Assembly: GCF_024347535.1 (NCBI RefSeq)
Contig: NZ_AP025497.1
Location: forward strand, 372,001 to 436,000
Length of the DNA: 64,000 bases
Source of the DNA: Vibrio kanaloae
Lineage (GTDB): Bacteria > Pseudomonadota > Gammaproteobacteria > Enterobacterales > Vibrionaceae
Reading direction: 5' to 3'
Both the position numbers and the translations under genes were made by a program. Below the pieces are notes generated by a model. The model saw only the letters and a list, made by a program, of their open reading frames with translations, made no database searches and was not told the origin of the DNA. Positions 29,287-39,155 of this stretch are shown one piece after another. The stretch's first letter is position 1, and each line of letters starts with the position of its first letter.

Positions 29287-32175
29287 TTAAAGCGCTGCGA
29301 TGGTCGTTTTTTGCTCTTCAAGCTTAACAAGAGTCTCTTGGTAGCCTTCTAGCTTTTCACGCTCTTTCGCGATAACCGCTTCTGGTGCTTTAGCAACGAA
29401 ACCTTCGTTACCTAGCTTACCTTCGATACGCTTAATCTCACCGTGAGTCTTAGCCACTTCTTTATCTAGACGAGCAAGCTCTGCATCTTTGTCGATAAGA
29501 CCCGCCATTGGGATCATCAGCTCCGATTTGCCAACCAGTTTAGTTGCACAAGCCGGAGTCTCTTCGCCGTCTGCTAGAACTTTAATGTCGTCTAGTTTAG
29601 CTAGAGAGTTCAGAACGATCTTGTTCGCTTCGATACGAGCAGCATCTTTCTCATCAGCCACTTTGATCATTACTTCTAAGCCTTGGCTTGGTGCAATGTC
29701 GTATTCCGCACGTAGGTTACGGATAGCGGTGATGAAAGTCTTAACCCATTCGATGTCGTCAACGATCTCAGCATTGAAGTTAGCTTCATTAAACTGAGGA
29801 AGCGCTTGAGTCATGATGGTTCTTTCTTCTGCATCAGGGCCTTCAACGCCGTCGATCAGCGGAATAACGCTCTGCCAGATAGATTCAGTGATGTAAGGAA
29901 GAACAGGGTGAGCAAGACGTAGAGTCTTCTCTAGAACCGTGATAAGCGTGTAACGAGTCGCTTGTTGTTGAGCTTCAGTACCCTTCCAAAGAACAGGTTT
30001 AGTGAGCTCTAGGTACCAGTCACAGAATTGGTTCCAGATGAATTCGTAAAGCGTGTTTGCTGCCATGTCTAGACGGTAGTTGTCTAGGTGAGCGTTAAAC
30101 TCTTTCGCTGCAACTTCAAACTGAGATTCAATCCACTTATCCGCTAGAGAGAATTCCATGTTTGCACGGTCTTCTACAGACAGTGACATGCCACAGTCGT
30201 GCTCTTCTGTGTTCATAAGTACGTAACGGCTTGCGTTCCATAGCTTGTTACAGAAGTTACGGTAACCTTCAAGACGCTTCATGTCCCAGTTGATGTCACG
30301 GCCAGTTGAAGCCATAGCAGCAAGAGTGAAACGCAGTGCGTCAGTACCGTAGGGTTCGATACCGTTTTCGAATGTTTTACGTGTGTTCTTTTCGATCTTA
30401 GCAGCCAGTTTAGGTTGCATCATGTTGCCACAACGCTTCTCTACTAGCTCTTCAAGGCCGATGCCGTCAATCATGTCGATTGGGTCAAGTACGTTACCTT
30501 TCGACTTAGACATCTTGTCGCCGTTTTCATCACGGATAAGACCCGTCATGTAAACAGTTTTGAAAGGTACTTGAGCTTTGCCATCTTCGTCTTTCACGAA
30601 GTGCATGGTCATCATGATCATACGAGCAACCCAGAAGAAGATAATATCAAAACCAGATACTAGTACTTCAGATGGGTGGAATGTTTTCAGTGCTTCAGTA
30701 TCTTCAGGCCAGCCTTGTGTGCCGAACGTCCAAAGCGCAGAAGAGAACCAAGTATCTAGTACGTCGTCGTCTTGCTTAAGCACAACAACAGGCGCTAGGT
30801 TGTTCTTTTCACGAACTTCTTCTTCAGTGCGACCTACGTAAACTTTACCATCGTTGTCGTACCATGCTGGGATACGGTGGCCCCACCAAAGTTGACGAGA
30901 GATACACCAGTCTTGCACGTCACGCATCCACGCAAAGTACATGTTTTCGTATTGTTTAGGTACGAATTGGATTTGGCCATCTTCAACCGCTTTAACAGCA
31001 GGCTCTGCAAGAGGTGCTGTGCGCACGTACCATTGGTCAGTCAGCATTGGTTCGATAACCACGCCACCACGGTCGCCGTAAGGGACAGTTAGGTCGTGAT
31101 CTTTGATCTCTTCAAGAAGACCAAGCTCATCGAATTCAGCAACGATAGCTTTACGTGCAGCAAAACGCTCCATGCCTTGGTACTTAGCAGGGATATCTGT
31201 TGAGTAAACATCGCTTTCTTCGCCGTTTGTTGTGAAGACTTCAGCAGCATCACGGATATCAGCGTTGAACGTTAGGATGTTGATCATCGGTAGGTTGTTG
31301 CGTTTACCCACTTCGTAATCGTTAAAGTCATGAGCTGGAGTGATCTTCACACAACCCGTGCCTTTTTCCATGTCTGCGTGCTCATCGCCTACGATAGGGA
31401 TAAGACGGTTTACAACAGGAAGTAGGATTTCTTTGCCGATAAGATCTTTGTAACGAGGATCTTCTGGGTTAACAGCAACACCAGTATCGCCAAGCATGGT
31501 TTCTGGACGAGTCGTCGCAACAACGATGTAGTCTTTACCATCAGCCGTTTTAACACCGTTCGCTAGCGGGTAGCGGAAGTGCCACATGAAACCTTTTTTG
31601 TCTTTGTTTTCAACTTCAAGATCAGAGATTGCAGTGTGCAGTTTAGGATCCCAGTTTACTAGACGCTTACCACGGTAGATTAGGTCTTCTTCGTATAGAC
31701 GAACAAACACTTCTTGAGTTGCAGCCGATAGGCCGTCATCCATAGTGAATCGTTCACGATCCCAATCTACAGATGCACCAAGACGACGAAGTTGTTGAGT
31801 GATCGTGCCACCTGATTCGCCTTTCCATTCCCAGATCTTGTCGATGAAAGCTTCACGGCCGTAGTCGTGTTTTGTTTTGCCTTCTTCAGCAGCAATCTTA
31901 CGCTCAACAACCATTTGAGTTGCGATACCAGCGTGGTCAGTACCCACTTGCCAAAGCGTGTTTTTGCCTTTCATACGTTGAGCACGGATAAGCGTATCCA
32001 TGATCGTATCTTGGAACGCGTGACCCATGTGTAGGCTGCCAGTGACGTTCGGTGGCGGGATCATGATGCTGTAAGCTTCTTTTGATGTGTCACCGTGTGG
32101 CTTAAAGTAGCCTTTCTCTTCCCAAGTCTGATACAGAGCTTGTTCGATTGATGTTGGGTTGTATGTCTTTTCCAT
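29287..32175 (-). CDS. valS: Valyl-tRNA synthetase
   Basis: The 962-residue class I synthetase has the HIGH motif in [20 protein letters not shown] in [11 protein letters not shown], the CP1 editing domain and a C-terminal coiled coil ([20 protein letters not shown]...). It charges tRNA-Val. The start at 32175 ([11 protein letters not shown]) is preferred; a longer frame would begin at a TTG with no ribosome binding site. It follows holC, the conserved pepA-holC-valS order. Confidence 0.97.
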   Translation of the reverse strand: MEKTYNPTSIEQALYQTWEEKGYFKPHGDTSKEAYSIMIPPPNVTGSLHMGHAFQDTIMDTLIRAQRMKGKNTLWQVGTDHAGIATQMVVERKIAAEEGKTKHDYGREAFIDKIWEWKGESGGTITQQLRRLGASVDWDRERFTMDDGLSAATQEVFVRLYEEDLIYRGKRLVNWDPKLHTAISDLEVENKDKKGFMWHFRYPLANGVKTADGKDYIVVATTRPETMLGDTGVAVNPEDPRYKDLIGKEILLPVVNRLIPIVGDEHADMEKGTGCVKITPAHDFNDYEVGKRNNLPMINILTFNADIRDAAEVFTTNGEESDVYSTDIPAKYQGMERFAARKAIVAEFDELGLLEEIKDHDLTVPYGDRGGVVIEPMLTDQWYVRTAPLAEPAVKAVEDGQIQFVPKQYENMYFAWMRDVQDWCISRQLWWGHRIPAWYDNDGKVYVGRTEEEVREKNNLAPVVVLKQDDDVLDTWFSSALWTFGTQGWPEDTEALKTFHPSEVLVSGFDIIFFWVARMIMMTMHFVKDEDGKAQVPFKTVYMTGLIRDENGDKMSKSKGNVLDPIDMIDGIGLEELVEKRCGNMMQPKLAAKIEKNTRKTFENGIEPYGTDALRFTLAAMASTGRDINWDMKRLEGYRNFCNKLWNASRYVLMNTEEHDCGMSLSVEDRANMEFSLADKWIESQFEVAAKEFNAHLDNYRLDMAANTLYEFIWNQFCDWYLELTKPVLWKGTEAQQQATRYTLITVLEKTLRLAHPVLPYITESIWQSVIPLIDGVEGPDAEERTIMTQALPQFNEANFNAEIVDDIEWVKTFITAIRNLRAEYDIAPSQGLEVMIKVADEKDAARIEANKIVLNSLAKLDDIKVLADGEETPACATKLVGKSELMIPMAGLIDKDAELARLDKEVAKTHGEIKRIEGKLGNEGFVAKAPEAVIAKEREKLEGYQETLVKLEEQKTTIAAL

Positions 32176-32277
32176 AGTGCTCTTAAACGGATACTGTGAA
32201 TGGTTAATCGTGGTCAAACTTCATAAGTGAAGCTTCTTGAGTTTAAAGTCAAAGAGAGCTTTAACTATGACGTTTGA

Positions 32278-32727
32278 CTATGGATGTTGAATCTCGATAG
32301 TTTGTAGCTGATATCCAGCCTGACGGTAAATTTTATACCTTTCTCGAGCGAGTTGCTTAGCTTTTTCTTCGCAAGGCACGAAGTCTATCACCTGAGCAAA
32401 GGCGTTCGCAAAGGTTGTATGATTATCAGCCAGATTAATTACCAGTTGACGATTCCAATTGTGTTTTACGCCTTGATAGCCAATTTCGATGTTGGTTGAA
32501 TACTTTGGGCCTTCGCCAACCAAGTTGTGCGCAATAAACTCACTGGGTTCGACTTGCCAGAAAACTTCAGCAATACGCTCGGCATGTTCTTTGTCATTAC
32601 AGTTGAGATAAAGTTTAGCGCCTTGTTTTGCAAAGTGCTGAGCAAGAAACAGCACATAGTGAGCAAAACCCTCTTCGCTGGCTTGCGGGCTGTCTGAAGG
32701 CACAATGTAAAATGTAGCAGTCTGCAT
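32278..32727 (-). CDS. holC: DNA polymerase III chi subunit
   Basis: The 149-residue HolC protein contains TATFYIVPSDSP and FVPCEEKAKQLARERYKIYRQAGYQL. Chi links the clamp loader to single-strand binding protein. It lies between pepA and valS, separated from pepA by a terminator. Its length is normal. Confidence 0.93.
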   Translation of the reverse strand: MQTATFYIVPSDSPQASEEGFAHYVLFLAQHFAKQGAKLYLNCNDKEHAERIAEVFWQVEPSEFIAHNLVGEGPKYSTNIEIGYQGVKHNWNRQLVINLADNHTTFANAFAQVIDFVPCEEKAKQLARERYKIYRQAGYQLQTIEIQHP

Positions 32728-32800
32728 ACTTAATACTCGAACTGAAAATCGTGGCTATCAATGTTACTTGGTCAACTGACTCTAATAAATAGCGCTTATT

Positions 32801-32824
32801 AAAAAAGGGCCCGTAGGCCCTTTT
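32801..32824 (-). terminator. Terminator after pepA
   Basis: On the minus strand GGGCC-TACG-GGCCC is followed by T6 (plus-strand A6 at 32801-32806). It separates pepA from holC. Confidence 0.85.
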
Positions 32825-32826
32825 CA

Positions 32827-34347
32827 TTATTTTGAAGATTGCTCTTCAGTCTCATGGCCGCTGCGGTTCAATAAGAATTGGACTAGCATTGAGACAGGAC
32901 GACCTGTCGAGCCTTTTGCTGCTCCAGATTTCCAAGCTGTACCTGCGATATCCAGATGAGCCCAGTGGTATTTCTTAGTGAACTTAGACAGGAAGCAACC
33001 AGCAGTAATGGTACCGCCAGGGCGGCCGCCGATGTTCGCCATATCAGCAAACGGGCTGTTTAGCTGCTCATGGTACTCATCTGCCATTGGTAGGCGCCAT
33101 GCACGGTCACTTGCTTGCTCAGAAGCATTCACAAGTTCGTGAGACAGTGGATTGTGGTTTGATAGAACGCCACTGATGTGGTGACCTAAAGCAATAACAC
33201 ACGCGCCGGTTAGCGTTGCAACGTCCACCACACATTCTGGTTCAAAGCGCTCAACGTAAGTTAGTGCATCACACAGAACCAAACGACCTTCAGCATCAGT
33301 ATTTAAAACTTCAACGGTTTGGCCTGACATAGTTGTTAGGATGTCACCTGGGCGATAAGCATTGCTACCAGGCATATTTTCACAACCTGCTAGAATACCA
33401 ACAACGTTGATTGGCAAGTTCAGTTTCGCCAAGGCTTTCATTGTTCCGAATACAGACGCTGCACCACACATGTCGTACTTCATCTCATCCATGCCTTCGC
33501 CTGGCTTAAGTGAGATGCCGCCTGAATCGAACGTAAGGCCTTTACCAACAAGTACAATCGGCTTTGCATCTGAATCAGGTGCGCCTTTGTACTCCATGAT
33601 AGACATCATAGATTCGTTCTTAGAGCCACGACCCACTGCTAAGTATGAAGTCATGCCTAGTTTTTCCATCTCTTCTTCACCGATGATCTTAGTCGTTACG
33701 GTTTCGAAGTCGTCAGCTAGGCGACGAGCTTGAGAGGCTAGGTATGCTGGGTTAGCTATGTTTGGTGGCATGTTGCCAAGGTCTTTAGATGCTTTCACAC
33801 CAGAAGCAATAGCAAGACCGTGAGAGATCGCTTTTTCACCAAGGCTTAGCTCGCGACGTGTTGGTACGTTGAACACCAATTTACGTAGTGGACGACGAGT
33901 CTCTGGCTTGTTGCTCTTGAATTGGTCGAATGTGTAAAGACCATCTTTAGTCGCTTCTACCGCTTGGCGAACTTTCCAATAAGTGTCACGGCCTTTAACG
34001 TGAAGTTCTGTAAGGAAACATACTGCTTCCATAGAACCTGTTTCGTTTAGTGTGCTGATGGTTTTTTGGATAATTTATTTGTATTGACGCTCGCCTAGCT
34101 CACGTTCTTTACCACAGCCTACTAATAGAACACGTTCTGAAAGTACACCAGGTACTTGATGCAGTAGTAGCATCTGGCCAGGTTTACCCTCTAGGTCACC
34201 GCGACGAAGCAGTGAACTAATATAGCCATCGCTAATCTTATCTAATTGCTCGGCTACTGGAGAAAGGCGGCGCGGTTCGAATACACCGACAACGATACAT
34301 GCGCTGCGCTGTTTCTCTGGGCTGCCACTTTTTACACTGAACTCCAT
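32827..34347 (-). pseudogene. pepA: pepA leucyl aminopeptidase interrupted by a nonsense codon
   Basis: Read through, the frame encodes about 506 residues matching PepA (E. coli 503). It starts [12 protein letters not shown] behind GGAG. The 91st codon is TAA at 34075-34077, between QYK and IIQKT, where relatives have Glu or Gln; a single G-to-T change from GAA would explain it. No indel exists: both parts are in the same frame. Downstream, the catalytic domain is intact, with [29 protein letters not shown] and the metal ligands. A 401-residue product could start at ATG 34032. PepA is a manganese/zinc aminopeptidase and, in E. coli, a DNA-binding accessory for XerCD at cer and for carAB control; the lost N-terminal domain does the DNA binding. 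A sequencing error is the alternative. Confidence 0.85.
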
Positions 34348-34539
34348 GCGTACTCCTACATCCTGAAGACAAATCAAACTAAATGTTAGATAATGGGTTC
34401 TTACTTGTTGGATCCTATAATGGAACTAACCTTAAAGAAGAACACTGACACTTAGCTAAAAATTGAAAAAAATAAAAGGTTCAACGGGAAATTATAGTGA
34501 TTCAATCAAAAAAACAAGTTTTGTATAGGTAATTTGAGT

Positions 34540-35640
34540 GTGATTATTGTTAGATATTTGATCCGCGAGACAATCAAGAGCCAATTTGCGATCTTTTTTG
34601 TTCTCTTTCTCGTGTTTCTCAGCCAAAAATTCATCAGTGTTTTGGCGGACGCCTCTGATGGTGATATTCCTGCGAGCCTCATATTGTCGATCGTTGGCCT
34701 AAATATGCCAGCGATGGGCTTACTGATGCTTCCACTCAGTATCTATATTGGTATTTTACTTACTTTTGGTCGTCTTTACGCTGAAAGTGAAATAGTAGTA
34801 ATGAACGCCACGGGTATTGGTAATAAATTTCTTATCCAATCTGCGCTTTATTTAGCTTTGATTACTGCATCTGTTGCCGCTTTTAACTCATTTTGGCTAT
34901 CTCCGTGGTCACAAGATAAAGTTGAACAAATGTATGAAGAAGTGGCTGCAGAGAACAGTGTTGATTTGCTGCCAAAAGGTAAGTTTGAAGGCACGCCAGA
35001 TGGTTCTTCTGTCGTTTTTATTGATGATATCGACGGTAATAAGTTAAAAAATGTGTTTGTTGCTCAAATGCGACCACGTGATTCGGTATTGCCTAGCGTG
35101 ATGTTCTCTAAGTCAGGGGATGTAAAAGAGCTCAGCGATGGTCGCCAAGTCATTGTGATGTACGATGGCACTCGACATGAAGGTGTTCCAACACGTCTTG
35201 ACTATATGGTGACACACTTTGAGGAGTACGAGGGCCTAATAGGCCAACGTGAAGTCGAGAAAAAAGGTCGAGATTGGGAAGCCATTCCTACGCTTGAACT
35301 GATTGGTAATCCAGAAAACAGTGCGAAAGCAGAATTACAATGGCGAATTTCATTGGTGCTTTGTATTCCATTGTTGACCATGCTTGTTGTGCCACTGTCT
35401 GCTGTGAACCCTCGACAAGGTCGTTTCGCTAAAATTGGCCCAGCCATTCTAATTTACCTAACCTATTTCTTAGCAATTAGTGCAACCAAATCTTCGATTG
35501 AAGAGGGGAGTATTCCTGCGGTAATCGGCATGTGGCCAATCAATGCGTTATTGTTATTTGTCGCGATTGGTGCAAACTTTATGGATAGCGTGCCAGTAAG
35601 GCGTTTGAAAGAAAAATTCAAGAATAAGAGGTTGGCTTAA
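34540..35640 (+). CDS. lptF: LPS export permease LptF
   Basis: The 366-residue YjgP/YjgQ permease has about six membrane segments and a large periplasmic domain between the third and fourth. GTG at 34540 (MIIVRYLIRETIKSQ) is chosen by agreement with E. coli LptF and an AGGT site; a TTG two codons earlier is the alternative. ESEIVVMNATGIG and VVPLSAVNPRQGR are conserved. It works with LptG and LptB (10.9-11.6 kb) to extract LPS. It is divergent from pepA. Confidence 0.95.
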   Translation: MIIVRYLIRETIKSQFAIFFVLFLVFLSQKFISVLADASDGDIPASLILSIVGLNMPAMGLLMLPLSIYIGILLTFGRLYAESEIVVMNATGIGNKFLIQSALYLALITASVAAFNSFWLSPWSQDKVEQMYEEVAAENSVDLLPKGKFEGTPDGSSVVFIDDIDGNKLKNVFVAQMRPRDSVLPSVMFSKSGDVKELSDGRQVIVMYDGTRHEGVPTRLDYMVTHFEEYEGLIGQREVEKKGRDWEAIPTLELIGNPENSAKAELQWRISLVLCIPLLTMLVVPLSAVNPRQGRFAKIGPAILIYLTYFLAISATKSSIEEGSIPAVIGMWPINALLLFVAIGANFMDSVPVRRLKEKFKNKRLA

Positions 35641-35643
35641 GCC

Positions 35644-36714
35644 GTGTTTAAGATTCTCGATTTATATATAGGCAGAACCATCATCGCAACGACGTCGCTG
35701 GTATTGGTGACGTTTGTTGGTCTCTCTGGGATTATCAAGTATGTAGAGCAGCTGAGAAAGGTTGGTCGTGGTACCTATGATTTATTACAAGCGCTGTATT
35801 TCGTTTTATTGAGTGTCCCTCGTGATATCGAAATGTTCTTTCCAATGGCGGCCTTACTTGGTGCATTGATCGGATTGGGTATGCTTGCTGCAAGTTCTGA
35901 ATTAGTGGTGATGCAGGCTGCGGGTTTCTCTAAGTTAGATATTGGTTTATCAGTACTCAAGACCGCTATTCCACTAATGGTTGTCGTGACTCTTCTTGGT
36001 CAATGGGGGGCGCCTCAAGCACAAAAAATGGCTCGCGACTTAAGAACTATCTCGATTGCTGGTGGTAATATTATTTCCACTCAAAGCGGGGTATGGGCGC
36101 GTGATGCCAATGACTTTATATTTGTTGTCAAAATTGACGATGAAAAGCTATATGGTTTGAACATGTGGCGCTTTGATGAAAACAAAGCACTTAAGACGGC
36201 GATATATTCTGAAGAGGTCGATTACGTTGGAGACAACGTTTGGACAATGAACGATGTCGAGATCACATCTTTTGAAAACGAACTTCAAATTACCAAAGAA
36301 AGCCTCCCTACATATTCATGGAAGACATCTCTTGCCCCAGATAAACTTGCGATTGTTACGGTTAAGCCTGAAGAGCTATCTTTAAGTGGGTTGTATGATT
36401 ATGTATCTTATCTGAAGGCGTCAGAGCAAGATGCGTCACGCTATGAACTGGCGTTATGGCGAAAGATAACTCAGCCTATTTCGATAGCGGTCATGATGTT
36501 GATGGCATTGTCGTTTATCTTTGGCCCTCTACGTAGTGTGACCATGGGGGCTAGGATTCTTTCCGGTGTTATCGCTGGTTTTACTTTCTATATATCCAGT
36601 GAGTTTTTTGGTCCTGTGAGTTTGGTTTATCAAATTCCCCCTGCTTTTGGTGCGCTAGCCCCGAGTGTAGTATTCCTCGGAATAGCAGTCATGCTCTTGA
36701 GGCGGAAACTGTAA
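35644..36714 (+). CDS. lptG: LPS export permease LptG
   Basis: The 356-residue partner of LptF starts with GTG 3 nt after the lptF stop. It begins MFKILDLYIGRTI, has ASSELVVMQAAGFS, and ends with FGPLRSVTMGARILSGVIAG and SLVYQIPPAFGAL. It is an inner-membrane protein of the LPS export complex. A terminator follows within 40 nt. Confidence 0.95.
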   Translation: MFKILDLYIGRTIIATTSLVLVTFVGLSGIIKYVEQLRKVGRGTYDLLQALYFVLLSVPRDIEMFFPMAALLGALIGLGMLAASSELVVMQAAGFSKLDIGLSVLKTAIPLMVVVTLLGQWGAPQAQKMARDLRTISIAGGNIISTQSGVWARDANDFIFVVKIDDEKLYGLNMWRFDENKALKTAIYSEEVDYVGDNVWTMNDVEITSFENELQITKESLPTYSWKTSLAPDKLAIVTVKPEELSLSGLYDYVSYLKASEQDASRYELALWRKITQPISIAVMMLMALSFIFGPLRSVTMGARILSGVIAGFTFYISSEFFGPVSLVYQIPPAFGALAPSVVFLGIAVMLLRRKL

Positions 36715-36718
36715 ATAG

Positions 36719-36749
36719 AAAAAAGGAAGGTATAACGCCTTCCTTTTTT
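36719..36749. terminator. Terminator between lptG and the RDD gene
   Basis: GGAAGG and CCTTCC form the stem, with A-run before and T6 after. The genes converge here. Confidence 0.88.
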
Positions 36750-36778
36750 GATCTTGATTAGAGCTAACTTAAATCACG

Positions 36779-37255
36779 CTATCGTGCTTGTGGTAACACA
36801 ACGACTTCGGTCTTTGCCCAGATATCGTGAAAGCCACGCTTTTGTGGATCGAATGGAACACATAGGTTTGCCAATCCAAAACCCGAAGTACCTAAACGAA
36901 TCAGCGCCTGAGTTACTGTAATAGCTGAACCGTCTTTGTTTTGAACGCGTAGCTTCCAGGCTCTCATTCCCAGAGTTTGTCCTGCTCTTGTCCAGAAGAA
37001 CACAAAGAAGTAAACCCAAACGACCACTAAGTAAAAAGTATACGCTGGGCTCCAAATCGGATGGTTGGTTAAGAAGTCACTAACATCGGCATATCCGCTG
37101 TGGTTAAAAATGCCGAGAGCCATGAGCGCGTGCAGCAGAGCGACAATAACGCCAGCCGCCAACATTTCAATAGCGATTACGATCAGAGCGTCGTAGAACA
37201 AGGCACCAAATCGGCGCATGACTCCTGCTGGTGGCAGAGTGTTTGTTGATGTCAT
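36779..37255 (-). CDS. RDD family membrane protein
   Basis: The 158-residue protein has the RDD-type N-terminus VMRRFGALFYDALIVIAIEM, three hydrophobic segments and the second conserved stretch GQTLGMRAWKLRVQ. The family is widespread; members have been linked to ion transport, but no role is known for this group. It is the last host gene before the tRNA-Leu locus and faces lptG. Confidence 0.85.
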   Translation of the reverse strand: MTSTNTLPPAGVMRRFGALFYDALIVIAIEMLAAGVIVALLHALMALGIFNHSGYADVSDFLTNHPIWSPAYTFYLVVVWVYFFVFFWTRAGQTLGMRAWKLRVQNKDGSAITVTQALIRLGTSGFGLANLCVPFDPQKRGFHDIWAKTEVVVLPQAR

Positions 37256-37387
37256 GTGTTATTACTTCTTTAAAAATTGAGGCTTCAGAATATAGTTTAA
37301 GGCTTAGCCTGAAAAGAGACATGACGCACAGCTTATGACTTAGTGGCTAAATTATCGGCAAACACACATGAATTCAAGTTTTTATAC

Positions 37388-37415
37388 TTGCCACATCAGT
37401 TCGCATACGTATAAT
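37388..37415 (+). promoter_or_regulatory. Host tRNA-Leu promoter
   Basis: TTGCCA (37388-37393), a 16-nt spacer and perfect TATAAT (37410-37415) lie 34 nt before the 5' tRNA-Leu fragment. It stays outside the integrated element and would now read the severed 5' half and then the element-borne tRNA-Leu. Confidence 0.7.
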
Positions 37416-37449
37416 GCCAAACATCGAAAGGGCAATGCCCCAAGATAAT

Positions 37450-37489
37450 GCCGGTATGGTGAAATTGGTATACACGACGGATTCAAAAT
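37450..37489 (+). pseudogene. 5' half of split tRNA-Leu(CAA) with attL core
   Basis: The sequence starts GCCGGTATGGTGAAATTGG and runs through the D arm to the anticodon loop, ending in ATTCAAAAT (37481-37489). After that it leaves the tRNA fold. Its acceptor strand GCCGGTA pairs with TACCGGT in the fragment at 45517-45570, and anticodon-stem ACGGA pairs with TCCGT there. The two halves rejoin to an 85-nt tRNA-Leu with CAA anticodon. Confidence 0.92.
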
Positions 37490-37545
37490 TGATTGCTTTT
37501 AAATATAAGCTATTGATATAATTGAAGTGTTGCTGATTGTTGAGA

Positions 37546-37565
37546 CGTGATAACCGCGTGATAAC
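37546..37565 (+). repeat. Left pair of CGTGATAAC repeats
   Basis: Two copies (37546-37554 and 37557-37565) lie 56 nt inside the attL core. A matching pair sits near the right end. They are candidate integrase arm-type or excisionase sites. They end 22 nt before the element-borne tRNA-Leu. Confidence 0.7.
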
Positions 37566-37587
37566 TATATCGGGATAAAAAATCTGT

Positions 37588-37672
37588 GCCTGCGTGTTGG
37601 AATTGGTAGACAAAGGGGATTCAAAATCCCCCGCCGAAAGGTGTGGCGGTTCGAGTCCGCCCGCAGGTACCA
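37588..37672 (+). tRNA. tRNA-Leu(CAA) carried by the element
   Basis: The 85-nt gene folds fully: acceptor GCCTGCG with CGCAGGT, anticodon stem GGGGA/TCCCC around loop TTCAAAA (anticodon CAA), a short variable arm and T arm GGCGGTTCGAGTCCGCC, with CCA encoded. It differs at many positions from the split host tRNA-Leu(CAA), so it is not a recent copy of it. It lies inside the element and probably replaces the decoding of UUG lost by the split gene. Confidence 0.95.
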
Positions 37673-37678
37673 TCATTT

Positions 37679-37708
37679 AAAAGAACCGCCTTATTGGCGG
37701 TTTTTTTG
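37679..37708 (+). terminator. Terminator after the element tRNA-Leu
   Basis: ACCGCC and GGCGGT form the stem, followed by T6, 12 nt after the tRNA CCA end. Confidence 0.88.
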
Positions 37709-37726
37709 CGTTTGGGAAAGTTGATT

Positions 37727-37975
37727 GTGACGAAAGATAAAAACAGAACTGTATCTGAGATATTTTTAACTATTGCTCGGTATCTTAACCAAAGACCAAT
37801 TCTTACAGCGCTGATTGTTGTAACAATAATCCTAGATGTAATTTGGTTGAACTATGCAAACTTTTATTCAAGAGGGTTGACTGTATACTTTGAGCGTCGG
37901 CCAGAAGAAGCTTTTAGTATTGTAGGTGTTGCGATATTTGCAATTGTAATTCTGGTTAAGAAGGTCGATAAGTAG
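37727..37975 (+). CDS. Small membrane protein, unknown
   Basis: This 82-residue frame starts at GTG 37727, behind GGGAAAG. The frame extends back into the tRNA, which cannot be coding. Two hydrophobic segments are visible (about residues 22-42, ILTALIVVTIILDVIWL, and 60-76, FSIVGVAIFAIVILV), ending KKVDK. No family is recognised. Its 3' end overlaps the convergent 68-residue gene by 20 nt. Coding status is plausible but not certain. Confidence 0.5.
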   Translation: MTKDKNRTVSEIFLTIARYLNQRPILTALIVVTIILDVIWLNYANFYSRGLTVYFERRPEEAFSIVGVAIFAIVILVKKVDK

Positions 37976-38162
37976 CCTTCCGAACCTCGGTTTCTGTCTT
38001 GTTGGTCTTTCCGCTCTCACAATCTGATTTTTTCTCAATGACGTAGCAAGCGGTCTTGGTTTCAATACTGTTAAAACTATCAATAATAACGCTATTAGTA
38101 ATATTTTTAGTATCAGGTGTAGGGTTAACAAGACAACAAACCAAAATTAGAATCTCATTCAT
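37956..38162 (-). CDS. 68-residue unknown protein, last in operon
   Basis: The frame begins MNEILILVCCLVNPTPDTK, a short hydrophobic N-terminus with two Cys, followed by a polar, Lys- and Thr-rich tail. Its ATG overlaps the end of the 134-residue gene by 8 nt (ATGAATGA), so it is probably translated by coupling. It could be a short exported or lipid-modified protein, but the signal is too short to be sure. No family is recognised. Confidence 0.45.
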   Translation of the reverse strand: MNEILILVCCLVNPTPDTKNITNSVIIDSFNSIETKTACYVIEKKSDCESGKTNKTETEVRKATYRPS

Positions 38163-38559
38163 ATTGAGTCACCACGCCGTTCCTAATGTATAGCGGTTTG
38201 GTGCTAATATCCCAAGACTCCTTAAAGTCACCTACATAATAAATGTTATATCCCGCGTATCGAATCTCTCTACCATTTCGTAGAATCACACTGCCATTAT
38301 CTCCAAGAATAAAGTCTTTGTTCTTGTACCTCTTACCAGACAGCCCTCTGCCTAATGTATTCATGAACACGACTGAACATCTATGTTTCTTTAAAGAAGC
38401 TAGTATGCCCCTGCGTCGCTCCGCTACCGTCTCCGCACTTTCAATACCAAGACCGCCTTGGTCAAATGGTTTCATCAAATCATTATCAGTGCCATAAAAA
38501 CCATCCTCAATGCGTTTCTCTTGTTCTGGGGTTAATATATCAGGAGGTAGTTTATTCAT
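38155..38559 (-). CDS. 134-residue unknown protein
   Basis: The product begins MNKLPPDILTPEQEKRIEDGFYG and has a basic middle (AERRRGILASLKKHR) and a C-terminal half rich in Gly, Tyr and beta pattern (DFILGDNGSVILRNGREIRYAG). No signal peptide or membrane segment is visible. Its start lies inside the last codons of the 163-residue gene (8-nt overlap). Function is not recognised. Confidence 0.65.
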   Translation of the reverse strand: MNKLPPDILTPEQEKRIEDGFYGTDNDLMKPFDQGGLGIESAETVAERRRGILASLKKHRCSVVFMNTLGRGLSGKRYKNKDFILGDNGSVILRNGREIRYAGYNIYYVGDFKESWDISTKPLYIRNGVVTQYE

Positions 38560-39043
38560 ATTTTGCCCACTCGTTACTCATCGATTGCCAGATACTTATT
38601 AACTGATTGGTCTCAGGTGCATTTATTTCGTTCTTGTTTTGGTGAAACAAATCGACAATTTCCTGACAACTATGGTTTGTCATCATCTTATGGGTTGCTA
38701 GTTCCTCAAAACTCCAAACCTTTTTAGGGTTATCTATGCGGGTTGTGTCGGACTCGGACTCCGTTTCGGAGTCGCGGTCAATCTCGGCCAACTCCGATTT
38801 TAGTATCAACATATCTCGTTCGTGATTGAACTGCATTTGTTTGATAACAACGTCTTTCCATGCACTAGCCAGAATATCGTTATCAATCTTGAGACCACTA
38901 ACATCTACGCCCTGTTTGATTAACTCACTAACCACCTTTATAGAATCGTTTTTCAATGCATTGCGGAGTGTAGTGTTTCGGTGTCGTGACTCTACACTTT
39001 TAGATTGAGCGACCTTAGCCGTCTCGCTGTTAAATTGGGCCAT
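38552..39043 (-). CDS. 163-residue unknown protein
   Basis: The start at 39043 (MAQFNSETAKVAQSKSVESR) has a perfect GGAGGT site four nt upstream; a frame four codons longer lacks one. The N-terminus is basic, followed by a helical stretch with ALKNDSIKVVSELIKQGVD, a middle acidic DRDSETESESD segment and a helical C-terminus. The basic SETAKVAQSKSVESR start faintly recalls small terminase or DNA-packaging proteins, but this is only an impression. The DSETESESD codons contain a GACTCCG/CGGAGTC inverted repeat. Confidence 0.7.
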   Translation of the reverse strand: MAQFNSETAKVAQSKSVESRHRNTTLRNALKNDSIKVVSELIKQGVDVSGLKIDNDILASAWKDVVIKQMQFNHERDMLILKSELAEIDRDSETESESDTTRIDNPKKVWSFEELATHKMMTNHSCQEIVDLFHQNKNEINAPETNQLISIWQSMSNEWAKYE

Positions 39044-39155
39044 TGTGACCTCCATTTGGTATTAATTATTATATTTATGCGATAGCGCGGTTTTAGCGGG
39101 GAGTTGCGACGGGTATGTGAAAATAGCGGGAATGGGACAAACTATACATATCGGA

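Noticed and set aside
37374..37676. 100-residue minus-strand frame (MMVPAGGLEPPHLSAG...) over the tRNA-Leu
   Set aside because: It is the antisense of a tRNA gene; this peptide type is a well-known false annotation over tRNA-Leu.
37868..38131. 87-residue minus-strand frame overlapping two small element genes
   Set aside because: The 68-residue frame here has an overlapping start with the upstream gene and is the better choice; this one has no coupling or ribosome binding site.
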